From the NCBI RefSeq assembly GCF_020184175.1, contig NC_065531.1, positions 33,997,213-34,061,212 of the forward strand: a DNA stretch of 64,000 nt, written 5' to 3'. This document shows, piece after piece, positions 37,680 to 51,620 of this stretch (position 1 is the stretch's first letter; each line of letters opens with the position of its first letter). Both the position numbers and the translations under genes were made by a program. A model generated the notes under the pieces. That model saw nothing but the letters and a program-made list of their open reading frames with translations, ran no database searches and was not told where the DNA came from. Origin of the DNA: Aphis gossypii (Eukaryota > Arthropoda > Insecta > Hemiptera > Aphididae).

Positions 37680-38029
37680 ATGGATACTAGTGAAATAAAT
37701 TTCACACATATATTTACTCGTATTTATTTAAAGTGTATCATCTGTATGGAAAATTATGTTATTATATTTAACGTATTTTCAATGGAAAAAATGTCAATTA
37801 TGGGTGGATTTAAAAAAATATGCGTTTACATAAATATTACAGTAATAATAATAGTATATGAGCATAAGTATTTTCTTTTTTTTATTTCAAAATCACTGTC
37901 AGTCACGCGAATTTTGTTTATCGTGGCAGATGCTGTCGTGATGATCTCCAATATGTTCTCAATCGAATGTTTATTGTTATATATCGTTATTAAAAAACTC
38001 ATACGAAATAGATATATTCATGTATCCAT
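37680..38029 (+). CDS. Candidate first exon of a multi-membrane protein (unrecognised)
   Basis: An ATG-initiated frame runs 116 codons and meets a GTGAGT donor at 38030, two bases before its own TGA, so it can be read as an exon ending in phase 2. The peptide has hydrophobic segments near residues 25-35, 48-62 and 78-105, the last including RILFIVADAVVMISNMFS. The 3' half is less AT-rich than its flanks. By my rough estimate, at 25% GC a 117-codon open frame is expected less than once in 64 kb. The shape recalls insect chemoreceptor N-terminal exons, but I see no diagnostic motif. A chance frame or a decayed gene remains possible, and no phase-matched downstream exon was found. Confidence 0.33.
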
Positions 38030-38865
38030 GTGAGTGTATAATACTCTGTATAGTATATATTTTGGTTTTTTATATTTATAGGAACATTGTTATTGCTTCA
38101 CTAGTTCACACGTAACGGGTGTGTAGATGCGCCATCTGCGTTAAAAATCTTACTTAAAAAAAAAAAAAAAAATAATTTTCTTTGAAAAATAGTCATGAAG
38201 TATTTATTTTAAAGTTTTAAAGTTTAGATCAAATTTTCTTTCTTTCCAATTAAACTACTGAATTGATTTATAAATACCCTATTTCTATGACTCTACATAA
38301 TATGTGAATTAAATATTAATAGTATTCAAACAAACATCATTCGTCCATCACTATCATGTTGTATTTAAATCATGTGGAATAAATAGTTATATAATATGAT
38401 TTTATTACATAAGTAAATTCATTTAAAACAAAAAAAATAAGATTTGTGAAATAACGTGTTTGTCACAGAACAAATCTTGCGATAAATCCTTGGCGCATTT
38501 TAATGATTCTTTTCAATTAAGAAAATGCTTTTTTTTTTAAAAAAATAAAGTCAAATTTACAGGTCGTTTATTTTTAGTGAAATGCATATTTATTATTTAT
38601 ATTACTATAACACGTAGTTTTGTTTAAATTGAATATATTGTATTGTATTACTGGAATGGTGAAATTATAATAAAAACAACAACAACAACACGTGTATGGT
38701 GTTATAACAACATACTCGTCACATAATTATGATGATAATAATAGTGACAATAATATCGATGATTCCAATAAGTAGAGTATAATGATATGTGAGGTTTCGC
38801 GACCTTACCTTTATTGTATGCTATGTAATTTTAGGTAAACGCATTGTATTCATGTGTATAATATT
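38030..38865. other. AT-rich spacer
   Basis: Contains an A-run near 38157-38172, an AAC array near 38676-38691 and a short inverted repeat, AGATG-CGC-CATCT, near 38126. No gene seen. Confidence 0.5.
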
Positions 38866-39174
38866 ATGATTGGTGAAAAACCAACGTTATGGCATTACAC
38901 GATCCATTTTCAAAACGCAATTGTTTTATATATTACTAACGTAAAATTTGTATTTTTACCATGTCTGCATTGCCTGGATGCAGTTGTTCTGGTTATAAGA
39001 CCCGAAGTTTATTATTCGTACCTATTTGTTATTTCTTTGTATATTACATTCGCCCCCCCCCCCAATCCCTCTAGACCCATCTTGTTTACTACTAGCATGT
39101 TTGTAATGTTTGTTTTTCAGTCAGATATTTTACTTGAAATAACCTGGACATATGGATACACGGACACCCTATAA
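38866..39174 (+). CDS. Unrecognised 102-codon ORF with a C11 run
   Basis: An ATG frame (MIGEKPTLWHYTIHFQ...) stays open for 102 codons and ends in TAA. It is hydrophobic in the middle. It contains a C11 homopolymer (39053-39063) encoding a Pro run, so the frame depends on that count. A good acceptor (TTTTTCAG, ending at 39120) lies inside it, which speaks against one continuous exon. No family recognised. At this AT content one such frame in 64 kb could arise by chance. Confidence 0.2.
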   Translation: MIGEKPTLWHYTIHFQNAIVLYITNVKFVFLPCLHCLDAVVLVIRPEVYYSYLFVISLYITFAPPPNPSRPILFTTSMFVMFVFQSDILLEITWTYGYTDTL

Positions 39175-42080
39175 ATCTCCTAGTCGTTGAAGTTTTTCAT
39201 TTCTGCGGAGAATAGAAACTATCTAAACCCTTGTTGAAACGAATAATGATATACATGCCCTTTGGATGTAAACCACTACACTTCACGTTTATATTTTATG
39301 CATAGATACGCATAAAAACATATAATATTTTTGAACTCGAAATTACGACCAAAAAATACTTACACGCAATCTCAAGTTATAATTTACTGTTCTACATTAT
39401 TATACATTATATGAGGGAATAGACTGCCATCGTGAATACCAAATATCAAGCAATGAAATTTAATATTATTCTTTTAAAACTATGAATATTGTCTGTGTGT
39501 CTTAACCAAATAATGTTTATGTACACGATAAAAAAAATAAGAATATTGTATTTAAAATTAAAATTACATATTTTGATAAAATAATCCCATTATCCATTTT
39601 ATATTAATTTATATTTAAAATTAGTGAAGCCAATTATTGTTAAAATTTTACACTATAATGGTCATACTACGTGTTTAAATAATTATAGCATTAAAATAAA
39701 CAAACCTGTTGTAATATTGAAACACATTATTGCTTAGATCTATAACATAATACATATTATATACAATATATATTTCATACAATAAAAATACTCAATACAA
39801 TACTCATCCAATATTCAAACAAATAATATTTATTATATTTATGACTATTTTTTAATGGATATTCTTTTTAAGTATTGAATGCGATGACATTTTATGCAAA
39901 AATAATGAGAATATATAAGAACTGGAAATTTATCAATACATCACATAAGTAAAAAGTTTTTTTTCAGATAACATTTTTGTATGTATAAAAAATATTTTCT
40001 ATTGTCAGTTAACTTTATTAGCATAAAATGTTCATTATTTTTAACACAATAAAATTCTATATCATTTATATAGTTCAGTACAATAAGTAGATCTGCGTAT
40101 TAATTAAATAATAAAGTTGGAATTTAAAGAACTTTTATTAATTATGTGAATACCTTATAGAAGACCGTATTAGTAGTTAATTAATGAGTCAAATGTTATC
40201 GATAAAATACTTATAAAATTTTAATTTAGGTATGCAGTAGTAGTTATTAATTTTAATATTATTAATTTTCTTTTTTTGCTCTAAAAAATATTTAAAATTT
40301 TATGTTGTTTAAGATGCTAAGTATGTTTTTTAATCGATATAGATTCAATAAAATTACTAATACAGAATTTACTTAGTACACTAAAAAATAATTATTATAG
40401 TTTTGTTTTTACTGTACTTAAGTATAGTCTTATAAAGTATTTAAATATGCTTAACCTATTGTTAATTTAAATTTGCTTGCTTAAGTTAAATATTAAAAAA
40501 ATGTATATATTATTATATTATAAAACATAAATATTCGTATTGATTATGTTTCAACCAACTATGAGTATCATTAACATTTAATATTTTTTTCTATCCATAG
40601 CTATTAAAATGTATAGTAACGAAAAGAATTATATATATTCAACATTTTTCCTACATATTATATGCATGTATTGTAAAGAATGCCCAAAGTAAAATTCAAT
40701 TTCCATGTATGAAAAATCTGTTTCATAGAAAAATATATGGATATAAAAATTAAATACTTATAAACATTTATGTATTATATTATATATTAAAATTAAAGAA
40801 ACATTTAAAATATATTGAGCTTTTTCTTAATCTTCAAAATACTATTTACATAATTATAATAAAAAGTAAAATATTATTAAATTAAAATTAAAACTTAGAT
40901 TAATTTTGTCAAGATAAGTTTGTTCACTAACACAAGAGTAATGTTGAGTACATTCCTGTTTTAATTTATAAACTTTTGACTTGATTTTGTGTATATGTTA
41001 TACAGGGTAGTTTAATTTTTATGTTTATTTAATATTGTTTGATTATTTTTCATAGATTATAAATACAAATATAATATGATTAACACAAAATATCACTTGA
41101 TTCAATAGCTTAAAATTTAGTATTAGAATAGGTAAATTGCATTTTTAATCCATAATTATAATCATAATTATATCATAATTTAAATAAAGAAATATTCATT
41201 TTATTTTATATGTGAAACTTGTTATACCGTAAATAGTTATTTTTAATAATTTATCTAAATCATAAAAACAAAAATATAGGTACTTTAATTTTCATTATAT
41301 TTTTAATAACAATAGCTCAATAAATACAAAATATCGATCAACAGGAAATTGAAAAAATATGAATACTATAATATTATTGTTGTCATCGGTCCAAAATTAT
41401 AATAATATTATAGTTTAAAACATAAATTAATGTTTTAAGGAGTGTTTATGATATTCCGTTTTTGTTATTTAAATGTGTTATTCAATGAATTGATATTTTT
41501 GATATCTACGTTCATAATAATATTATTAAATATCACTCACATATACATTACATACTGCAAAAGGGTAGTCATTACATTCTATATATTCATTTTATTTTTT
41601 CGTCACGCATGGTTTTTTTCAATTTGTCAATATCATATACATTATTTGAATAAATGTATATTATTTTTAATTTATTGCAATTTAATTAACATTATAGTTA
41701 CACGTTTAAATGGATAATAGGATAAAAACCTAATTTATTAGTATAAAGAGTAATGACCCTACAAATATTAATAAAAATACTTACATTACTAATAGCTGCT
41801 CCAAAGTTTCCCAATTTTAGAACAAAATTCTATTTTTCTATCTGATGTTATTTCTCAAAAAAGTGTATTTTTTCGTTACTGGTTGTGAATTTTTAATTTA
41901 ATACACACGAAACAACCAATCGTAAATTATATCATCGATAGAGTGAATAAATGTGTTTAAAGTAAATGCGTTGTTTGCCGTATAAACTCATAATCAATAA
42001 ACTTTTAGCAAAAGTCACGTTACTAAAAGCACAATATAAAAAATAAACAGTTTTCACAAAAAAAAACTACGATAATAATC
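39175..42080. other. AT-rich non-coding stretch
   Basis: No gene supported. The plus-strand frame at 41442-41717 is very Ile/Phe/Tyr-rich, as expected for chance frames in A/T DNA. Confidence 0.5.
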
Positions 42081-42420
42081 GCGATTATTGTGCACGTTGA
42101 TATTGCGCGTTTTCCTTGTTGGAATATTTTTAAAAAAAAAAATAAAACTAGCTGCTCACAGTTCCATGGGGTCAACTACGTCCTTTTGCGTGAGTGGAGT
42201 AGTGTGGGGAATAAAACCCGCCTCGCTAGTGAACTACAGTAGTTATGACGTATGAATACGTGATTTAAGGGTTTCACGGTTGGAGTACGGTATATTTTTC
42301 GGGCGCACGCGACTTACACTTAGAGTAAAACCAAAACGACCACCCACGAGTACACCCAATGGTCCACGACTTACGGCTTTCGGATCTTTCGTGCACATCA
42401 TTATTTCCATAACTGTTATT
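42080..42420. promoter_or_regulatory. CpG-rich island with minus-strand donors
   Basis: A compact CpG-richer block. On the minus strand two GTAAGT donors are visible (near 42371 and 42315), and on the plus strand a GTGAGT (near 42189). Two overlapping minus-strand frames (42243-42428, 42274-42501) are open but resemble nothing known. Best read as a promoter or alternative first exon, with direction uncertain. Confidence 0.35.
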
Positions 42421-43905
42421 AAAATCACTTGAAATTTTACTAAAAAGTTTAGTTGAATGATTATTTATAATTCCAAGGTCTGAATGGTATATACAAAGCA
42501 TCTAACTCCTCAATTCTGTGTCTATGTAAAATAATTACATGAGTCGGGATAATTTAACTAATATAAATAAGAATCTATTTATATAAAAATTATATGGGTC
42601 AGTCAAAATATTTGTAGTTCCAATATTAGACATAATTAATGTTATACTTAATATAGGAAAAATAATACGTTGTAAATTATTATATTAATTATCCATTTAA
42701 ACTAAATTACATTACATCAATTTACTTTGATAAACCTTATGAGTGAAATAAATTTAAAAATTATAAAAAGTATCTAGTTAATTAATAGGTATGTCAATTT
42801 TATTTGAGAATTCAATATTTTTCTTTTGAAGCTTTTAATAGTACCTACTAGAAAATATAATACACATATTTAATTATGTTAATCCTCGATTTTAATAATT
42901 CAAAATGTATTTTCATTATATATTAGATATTATAATGTGCATTTGTTTTAAAATGCCAATATAGATTATATATGATATTTAATATTATCCAAATGTATCA
43001 TAATGTCTGATTTATAAGTAATGGTTTATCAATATATTTTATTATATCCTAACATTTTTTACCTTGAAATGTGTCACTGAGTATAATTGAAGGTATGTAT
43101 TAATTTCAACTTCGTCAAGTGCCAAGCTAACTAAGATCGTGATAATATATACGATATATATACGATTATTACATTTTTCCGTAAGTTTGTCCCCAGTTCA
43201 TATCTTGTCAGAAGATGTTATCAAGTTAATTTATTAAAAATTCAATACACTTCATATTTTATATAAGTGGTTTTATTCATTTGTTTAGTGCTAAACTACC
43301 TGTCAATAATGTAAGATAAAAAAGTACAATATAAAAGACAGCTTCAGAAATGTTGAAACAAAAGTATATATTCCATAGCATTCGGAATCCTATAAGATTA
43401 TGGTTAATAGTCCATACATTTAAATAAGTTATAACATTTAAAAATACTATTGATAATTTTAATACATCAATATGATCATAATATATTAATTTTTATCGGT
43501 CATATTGTTGGAAATATATGATACAAAAATAATTATCTTTCGGTCTAAATTTGACTTTTAATGTTAATTTCAAACGTAATAGTATGTTTATAATAATATA
43601 TGGTATTTTCTGATATTAATCATTAGTAGGACTAGTTTTATTCTTTTTAATAATAACTAATAATATAAATGTATTTAAAACAATTATACACATATGATTT
43701 ATTAGTTGGGAGTAAAAATTATTTACTAATGATATGAAAAAAAAATTAATAATGTTTCAATGATCTTATAATTAATAAATAGTTAAATGATACAATAACT
43801 TAATAACCACGATAGCTAGAATATTAGAAACATTTTTATAATTAATATTTTAATCATTCAGCGTATTTATAAAATTATAATTAATACTGTATTTCTATTT
43901 TACAG
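42421..43905. other. AT-rich, intron-like
   Basis: No gene supported. The end (from about 43880) supplies the pyrimidine-rich acceptor of the following microexon. Confidence 0.5.
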
Positions 43906-43929
43906 GTTCAATTTTGTTAAAGATAAAAT
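43906..43929 (+). CDS. Candidate 24-nt microexon
   Basis: ATTTCTATTTTACAG directly precedes 24 nt that end at a perfect GTAAGT donor (43930-43935). The frame starting on the second base reads FNFVKDK and leaves two bases over, exactly the phase needed by the exon at 63801 (joined codon ATA, Ile). One other frame is open and one has a stop. Microexons whose length is a multiple of three are known mainly in neuronal genes. The gene is unidentified. A 24-nt spacing between an acceptor and a donor can arise by chance in 64 kb, so phase agreement is supporting and not proof. Confidence 0.45.
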
Positions 43930-43935
43930 GTAAGT

Positions 43936-44161
43936 AATCCAATCTAATTTTTCTTTTTAATTAGATATAATTATGTTAATTTATGTTATCCTAAGATTAG
44001 TATTTTTGTTCACCATTTTTATTTAACTAAATTTATTATATGTAAAATAATATATATAAATTATTATTTAATAAAAAAAATAAATTTTTGAAATAAATAT
44101 CCAAATGTTTTTTAAAAAATATAAACTTTATAATAATAATTATTAGTTTATACAAATAAAT
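43936..44161. other. AT-rich, start of putative intron
   Basis: Nothing recognised; low-complexity A/T sequence. Confidence 0.5.
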
Positions 44162-44300
44162 TTGAGTCTCTATAACTCAAACATTGACAATTCACATTTT
44201 TTCTTGTCCCTAGGATTACCCTTTACACCCAATGCAATATTTTTCGGGATAAGTCAAATGTAAAAATAGTTGAGCATAGATAATTCGAAGTCAGTCATGA
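44162..44300. mobile_element. Possible small fold-back element (imperfect TIRs)
   Basis: The left side (CTATAACTCAAACATT... to TTCTTGTCCC) and the reverse complement of the right side (CTATGCTCAACTATT... to GACTTATCCC) are similar along about 40 bases around a less AT-rich core. This suggests a small MITE-like element. Identity is imperfect and no target duplication is clear. Confidence 0.3.
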
Positions 44301-47300
44301 CAAATATATCTTAAATTGTATCATTATAATAATAAATAACTTTCAAAGAATTATATTACTTTATAATTAATGGGAACCTATAGAATAATTATTTATTAAA
44401 AACACAGAAGATTTACTTTTAATAACAAATATGCATTATGGATGTTTGGATATGGTGAATTGAAGGATTCATGCATAGTTATATTATTATACTTGTCAAT
44501 CAAATAAATTTGATATGAACTAACGTATGTATATATTTCAGTATATTTTTTGTATGATTAACATTATAGCATAGTGGTTAAATTAGGTAATTCACTTGAA
44601 GACAATTTAAATAAACATAAATCTAAATATTGTATAATAAGTACCCAAATAGATGTATACTCGTTTTAATTTTAGTCAAAAATGAATTATTAAAAGTCAC
44701 ACATGTTTGCGAATGTGATATAATTAACTAGGTAGTATATTATAAGTACATTTTAACCATTTTAAGTGTATTTAAATATTATTTAGTTCTATAAATCGTT
44801 GGAAAATTTCTCAATCACCAATTAAATACAAAGAATTATTTTAAATACATTTAGAATTAATTATTTTTTTTTTTATGTTACGAACATAAATTAAAATATT
44901 CCAAATAAATTTTTTTCGCTTGTATATTAATATAATTAAAATTATATCAAGTAAAAATAATAACTATATAGTATTAAAACAAACATGATATTGACTAATA
45001 ATTAAATCACACAATATTAAAGAAATTCGAGTTAAATTTTAAATTGTTATTTTATTTATTTGTTTTATTTTAATTGAGTTTTAACGTAATGCGATATCAT
45101 AGCACTAACTTAAATGTTTCCATGAATGTCAAAACTTTTTTAACCAAATCGTCCAAATTATGTTTATCTGTTTTAGCTTTATTTCTAGCCAAAAACAGTA
45201 ACTGATTAATTTAATAAAATATAATTCACTATTTAGACCACTAAAAATTATTTGTTTTTTATTCAATATAGATTTATATAAAATTAATCATGTTAGCTTA
45301 TTTACTTTAAACAGCTATTTTTTTCTTCAAAAGCAGCATAAAAAATGTTAATGTATATTCATGTAATCATAAAATATACTTTTGCTATTTGGAGAAAAAA
45401 TATTGAAAAATGTATTTAAAATTTATATTAAGGTGATAACAATCGTAAACAAAGTTTTATTGATATTTAAAATAATTTATTTTTATTGTAACAATTATTG
45501 AAAAAATAAAATATAATATTATCTTATTCTTTTATCATTATCAATAAATTATTGTATATTACTCCACAAGGTTTATTAATTTAGTTAAAATACCTTACGA
45601 AAATGTTATTAATAAATATTATTTTGACATTAGTATAATATGGCATATTTAATGATAATAAATAATAATAATAAAATAAACTCAATATTGAAGCCAAAAT
45701 ATATTAAATGTACAAGTAATCTTTACAGAATATTATTTAAAATCACTATTACCTTTTTTGAGGTAAACTTAAAAATAATTTGACGATGGTTGATATTAAA
45801 AATAACTAATAAGTCTATGTGATACAAAAATGTTTTTTCTAAACATGTTGTACATGTGGTAAGACACCATATTATATTTTTCAAATTTATTTTGGAATCT
45901 CAAATGTATACATTCTCTAAAATTATTTAATTTAGTTTGTTGATAAATAATAACTTATTAATTGTTAGTAAGCACAAAGTATTTTATTTACTTTTTGATA
46001 TAAGAAACATTTTAAAATGAAGAAATTAAAGAAACTGATGTTTTAGAATTTTATAGTATTATTTGCATACCATCTATTTTAAATAATTAATAAATTATGC
46101 TTAGAGTCTGGTCTTTGTTAAGCAGCCATTACAATTTAAATGTTGATAAATTGTTTTCCATGTTAGTCTTATCCATTTCTCAATAGTACTACATATTTTT
46201 AAAATATCATCCTTTATTGAAACAGATAACCATTCTATATATTATGTCAACTTTGTATGTATGGATGTATTTGCAATACAATATGACATATTTAAATTTA
46301 TTTTCAGTGTAAAATTATCGTACAAGCCTCCAAGGTACACCCTATGGACTGTATAGTACATAAATATAAAAACAGAATTTTTTTATATATATCTCATGAT
46401 TTCTGTTATTGCTGACCTATATTTAACTGCGAAATTATGTTACTTTAATACAGTAAAATTGCAACATTACTATAGGTTTTTATAAAATAAATAAAAAAAA
46501 AACATCATTTTATGATTGTGATGTACCACTAACAATTAAAATTAACAGAAATTGTCTAGTATATTTTTGCCATAATAGTGTAATATTATTTTCTTAAAAA
46601 ACTCGATGTTTTTATAATTTTAAAACTTGACCTTGTCACAATAAAATAATAAAATATGATTGTCATAAAAAAATATCATTAACATGTATTACATTTTCAG
46701 TTGTACTTGTATTAAATAGTGCATTAATTAAATGGATGCAATAATTTAATTAATTTTTTGACAATAGTAATTATAATTTTCAAACATTATTTTGATGCTT
46801 GTTATATGGTTTTTATCAACATTGAAATATGATAGGTAATATAGTATTTTATATAATAATAATTATTTTTTTTTTTAAATCGATTAAAATAAAATATACA
46901 TATAATATAATAATAATAAAACTAACAGTATTTACCTTAAAATTGTTGATATTATACAATGAAAATGCTGACAGAGTTAAATATTTTTTTTTTTTTTTTT
47001 TGATATTTTTTTCTAAATTTCTAATTTAGAACAAATTTTTAATTTATAATGTTAATAATAAAACTCACTATTCTTAGAACCTATTAAGTTATAGATAATA
47101 AAAGTAAGACGATAGCAAATATTTGCAATACTGTTAATTGCGTAACGTATCCTTTAAAACTAAACTAATTATTCAAAACTAATTTAATAAATATTGATAT
47201 TTTATTATTTTAGTAGTAGATTTCTTCATAAATAATACTATGCGTTAATAAATTAATATGTGAAATTCAATTTTGGAAATTCTACCTGTAATTTATTTGT

Positions 47301-50300
47301 ACCAAATTAAAAAGTGTTTTAACCCTATTTTTATTTTACATTGATTTCAAGTAAGCTTTAGACTTCAAGATTTATATGATATATATTTAGCAAAAGTGTA
47401 ATCATGTCTTTATTTTATAAATATTTAATAGTATTTCTATTCGATAAGGTTTTCTTGATTGTGTACAATCTACCTTTACCAAAATATTTTACATTAGTGT
47501 TAAATTTTGGCTGTTTGTAGATAATATATGAGCTTAAAGTATTTAAACCCAACGATATATTATATTAATAGTATATAATAATTTTGCGTGGTTAGATATT
47601 ATGACAACAAAGTTATGAATTAACCTGGAACTTTTGAAATTAAGTCAGTTTAGGTGTTAATTTTAAATATTTCATTATAACATTTTTAATTTTTATATTT
47701 AGTATGTTCACAAGTGTATTAAAATTATTACTATTTATTCGTAGGTTTTGCATCAATGACTAGATTTATGGCTAGGTTTTTAAATAATTTATAGTGAAAA
47801 CAAAGAGTTAAAATTGTGTATCAATTAACTTGTCCAAAATTGTAATCATTAAAATAAAAATATAAAAATTTAATTTTTGAATGGTTGAGCAAAATCAATT
47901 AGATATTATACTTTACTTAATGCTATTCTATTTAAAACTCAAATTTGAATATAAAATTAAAAATTTATAAAGTATAAATATACTATGTAGATATTTACTA
48001 ATTATATGTTACAAGTACCTAATTATAAATAACATTAAAAATTTCATACATGTTTTGATCTTTTAAAATGAATTTATGGGTTAAATTCGTGGTCTCAATT
48101 GTGATATATCAATTTTATTTATATTTTAACTATTTAATAATTCGTTAATTTAGTTGTTCATATAATAAATTAATATACTCAAATAAATTTGCATATAAAT
48201 AAAATACAAGCTATAGACAAATTATTTTTTGAAAATATACAATAAGTCATTCCATTTTTATATTTTTATGTGCAAGGAAATAATAAAATAGATACAAAGT
48301 TTATTATTAGACGGATTATTTTTAAATTATTTGTAGTATTTTAGTTGAAATTTGAACGATTAGTTATTGTTTAGTTTATCTTTGTGTACTTCTGATTCGT
48401 GACTTTGAAACTAAGATTATTTTAAAATTTTAATAAAATATTTTGATTTATTAAAATTTGATATCTGTAAATATTGTCTGAGTAACATAACTAATAAGTA
48501 CTAGACTAAAAATTACATAATTTAATTTAAAACTATTATTAAGAATTGTATTTGTATAGAGTACAGTTTAATTATTAAGAAACTTCAAATCTTATTTTGT
48601 CAGGTAATATTGTTTGAAAAAATCGTGTACTTGACAATATATATATAAAAATATTATGCACTACCATAGTATATATTATATCTCTATCAGTATTAATAAA
48701 ATAAACGTATCGGATTATATTTTGGACTTTAAGAATCTATACTTAAAACTATAAAAAATCAGAATTGTAATTAAGTTATTTTTACGGATAAAATGGTTTG
48801 AACGGGCTTGATTACTGCGGCTTGATGAATCACTCAATATATACATATGCATATACATATATAATATAACAATAGAATACAAATTATTATTAAATTATTG
48901 TTAGTAAATGAATCAATAAAAAATATTTGTGAATAATAGGATTATTATTTGAATTTTATATTTTGATTTAATATAATTTGCTTTATGTAATAGATAATAT
49001 TATTTTGATAGATTTAATCTTAAAGCATAAACTTTATTTGCGTGATTTAAAACGATAAAATATTATATATTGTTAGTTTGAGTATTAGATTCGCTGAATA
49101 ATTGAATAATATTTGGATAAGTTACAATAAAAAAAAATACTACAATTGAATCCTATGCGTTTCTATCTTTACAAATAGTAATATATCATGACATCAAGTA
49201 AAAATTTTTATAGCTCATAAATGTCTAAGCATATAATATTTATATATTTTTAAATATATGTGATTACTGATTGAAATGTTTTATTGGTAGTATTTTCAAA
49301 TTATTAACAATAATATTACAATATTCAAGTTACTTCAAAATCACCAAGTTAATATTTTTCAATTTAACTAAATAGTATGTAGTTTTGTATAAAATATGTT
49401 TTTTTTTTTTTTTATTATTTAAAAATTAAGGCTTCAACAACTATGATTATTAGCCTGACAATGGTTTACATATATATGTAATATTACCAATAACTTTTTA
49501 TAGAAAAAAAAATAAAAACATATTTACTATAAAATTATGTTATATTTGAATAATTATTATAAATATTAAATTTCAGAGTGTGAAATACTACCGTATTACA
49601 CTTAGTACTAATACTGAAATAAATGTAATTAGTAATTTTAATATACCTACAATAAAATATACTTTGTAATATTTAGGCTGACAAACAGTCATTGTTTAGA
49701 ATCATTTTTTGTATGTAATGATTTATCATTCAATTCAAATTTAACACATCCATTACAGTAACTTACTCAATGACGAAGTGCACTCGACACCTACACGTTC
49801 TGGTAGTTACTTCCCGTTTTTTTATAATGAAATATTATATGATCTACCATAAATATTTTATATTGATTGTTATAACTTTAATATTAAAAGGTGAAGTATA
49901 ATATGTGATTGATGTCACGGTTATAACGAAACATAGCAGTGTTATTGTCAAAATTGTTTATTCTTTTGAACAAAAAAATAAAATAATAAATAAATAGAAT
50001 AAATAAACAAATTTTGTATGATATTAAAAAAGTTTATCACGTTTTTACTAAAATAGTTTGTCATTACTCTTTTGTTCACAATAAAATAATCTATAACTGA
50101 TGTTATAATAATATATTAAAATAATAATGATGAAATTTGGACTTCTATGGTGTTTCATGCAAAATGGGTTTTAAACAGAATGTCATAGTTTTTGAGTTAC
50201 ATTTTACATTTGTAAATGCTAAAAAGTTTATGATAAAAATTAAAAAACTAGAGATTAATGTAGTGATTGATGTGTCTCTAACTTTCCAAATAATATAGCA

Positions 50301-51620
50301 TGACATCTTTAGATGTGATAACTTTTTATTTTTATTTTTTTTTTAATTTCAGTCATTAATTTTAGTGTTTTATACTCTTAGTTATGATATATTGTTTTAC
50401 ATATTTTTATTTAAATTCAAACATGTAATTTTTGGCTGAACTCAAGTTAAGTGCATTTTATACAGGGAGTAGTTGTGAGGAACACATCCAATTTTTTAAA
50501 GTGGAGCAGCAAATTTCAAAAATGTTCGTTACGTAAAACACGTACAAACTGACTTTATTTTGCCACAAACAGAATTAATTCAAAACACTAGCAAAATATT
50601 CTAACATAAATCTTGTAAAAATGCAATTTGATTATTTTAAAGAATTAACCAACTACAACACACACTACATAACCGTTTAACAAATTCAAGCATTTATAGT
50701 GTCCATTTACTTGTTTTACATGTTTCCTCAATATACGCAAAAAAGCTCATGATCAAAAGTGACTATAAAATATAATATCTAAAACAATATCACTGACAGA
50801 ACTTAATGAAGTATTATAAATAGCATAAACATAATTGATACGATTAAACGTCTTGTAAAACGAAATTGTATAGAGTTTTCCAATACTCATTTCAAGATTT
50901 ATGTTTTCGATCAAGGATACTAGAAGTTTAAGCTTTTGTTGTACGAGTTGACAGTCATTAACCGAATTTACTTCTAATGGATAATGACTAGATCATTCTC
51001 GAAAAAGAGGAATTGCTTTCACTAAGAATCTTCATTCATTATTAAGGATGTATTGGATTTATATTCAACGATATATTATCAATGTATTACACAAAACATG
51101 ATTTTGAGCGAAACGATCTGTTAACAAATATCACCAGATATATTTTTTGATATGTTTTTTTTTTTGTTTGTTTGATAACATTTAGAACTATTGAAGTCGT
51201 TTTTTTACTTTAACATGTTTTTTATTATTAACTACAAAATAATTTTCTAATTTAACTTTTGCTTAACTTATTAAAATGACTGATAAAATCAATCAAATTC
51301 CTTGTAATTTTTTTAGGTATTTTCTATAAAGTTTAAAATTATGTTGTGAATCAACTTGTAAAAATTGGCTTTAAATACACAAAAGAAGATGAATATATTA
51401 AAATGACTATAACTTTATTGTATTTTATGTTTCGCAAAATAAGGTAAATGCAATAATAGCATTGAAATATTGTATTTGTTGAATACAACTTTGATTTAGC
51501 CAAACAAAAATAATTTATTATTCTATTCAATATATTACATAGGTAACAAAAGTCAAGATTTTATACGTTATTATTTAAAAAAAAAATGTATAATATATTA
51601 TAACAATTTGGATATTCTAA
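44301..51620. other. AT-rich non-coding stretch, intron-like
   Basis: More than 7 kb without a supportable gene. One acceptor-like site (46309) is followed by the open frame CKIIVQASKVHPMDCIV, which stops within 36 codons and has no good donor. Long T-runs occur near 46985-47000 and 49400-49415. Confidence 0.5.

Noticed and set aside
40999..41012. TATACAGGG string, also at 50459
   Set aside because: Resembles ends of some DNA transposons, but no matching inverted end or target duplication was found at either site.
44568..44640. tRNA A-box-like string (AGCATAGTGGTTAAATTAGG)
   Set aside because: No T arm, anticodon stem or acceptor pairing follows; not a tRNA or a recognisable tRNA-derived SINE.
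46310..46420. Acceptor followed by an open frame (CKIIVQASKVHPMDCIV)
   Set aside because: Acceptor is fair, but the frame stops after about 35 codons in AT-rich sequence with no donor or poly-A context. Too weak to list as an exon.
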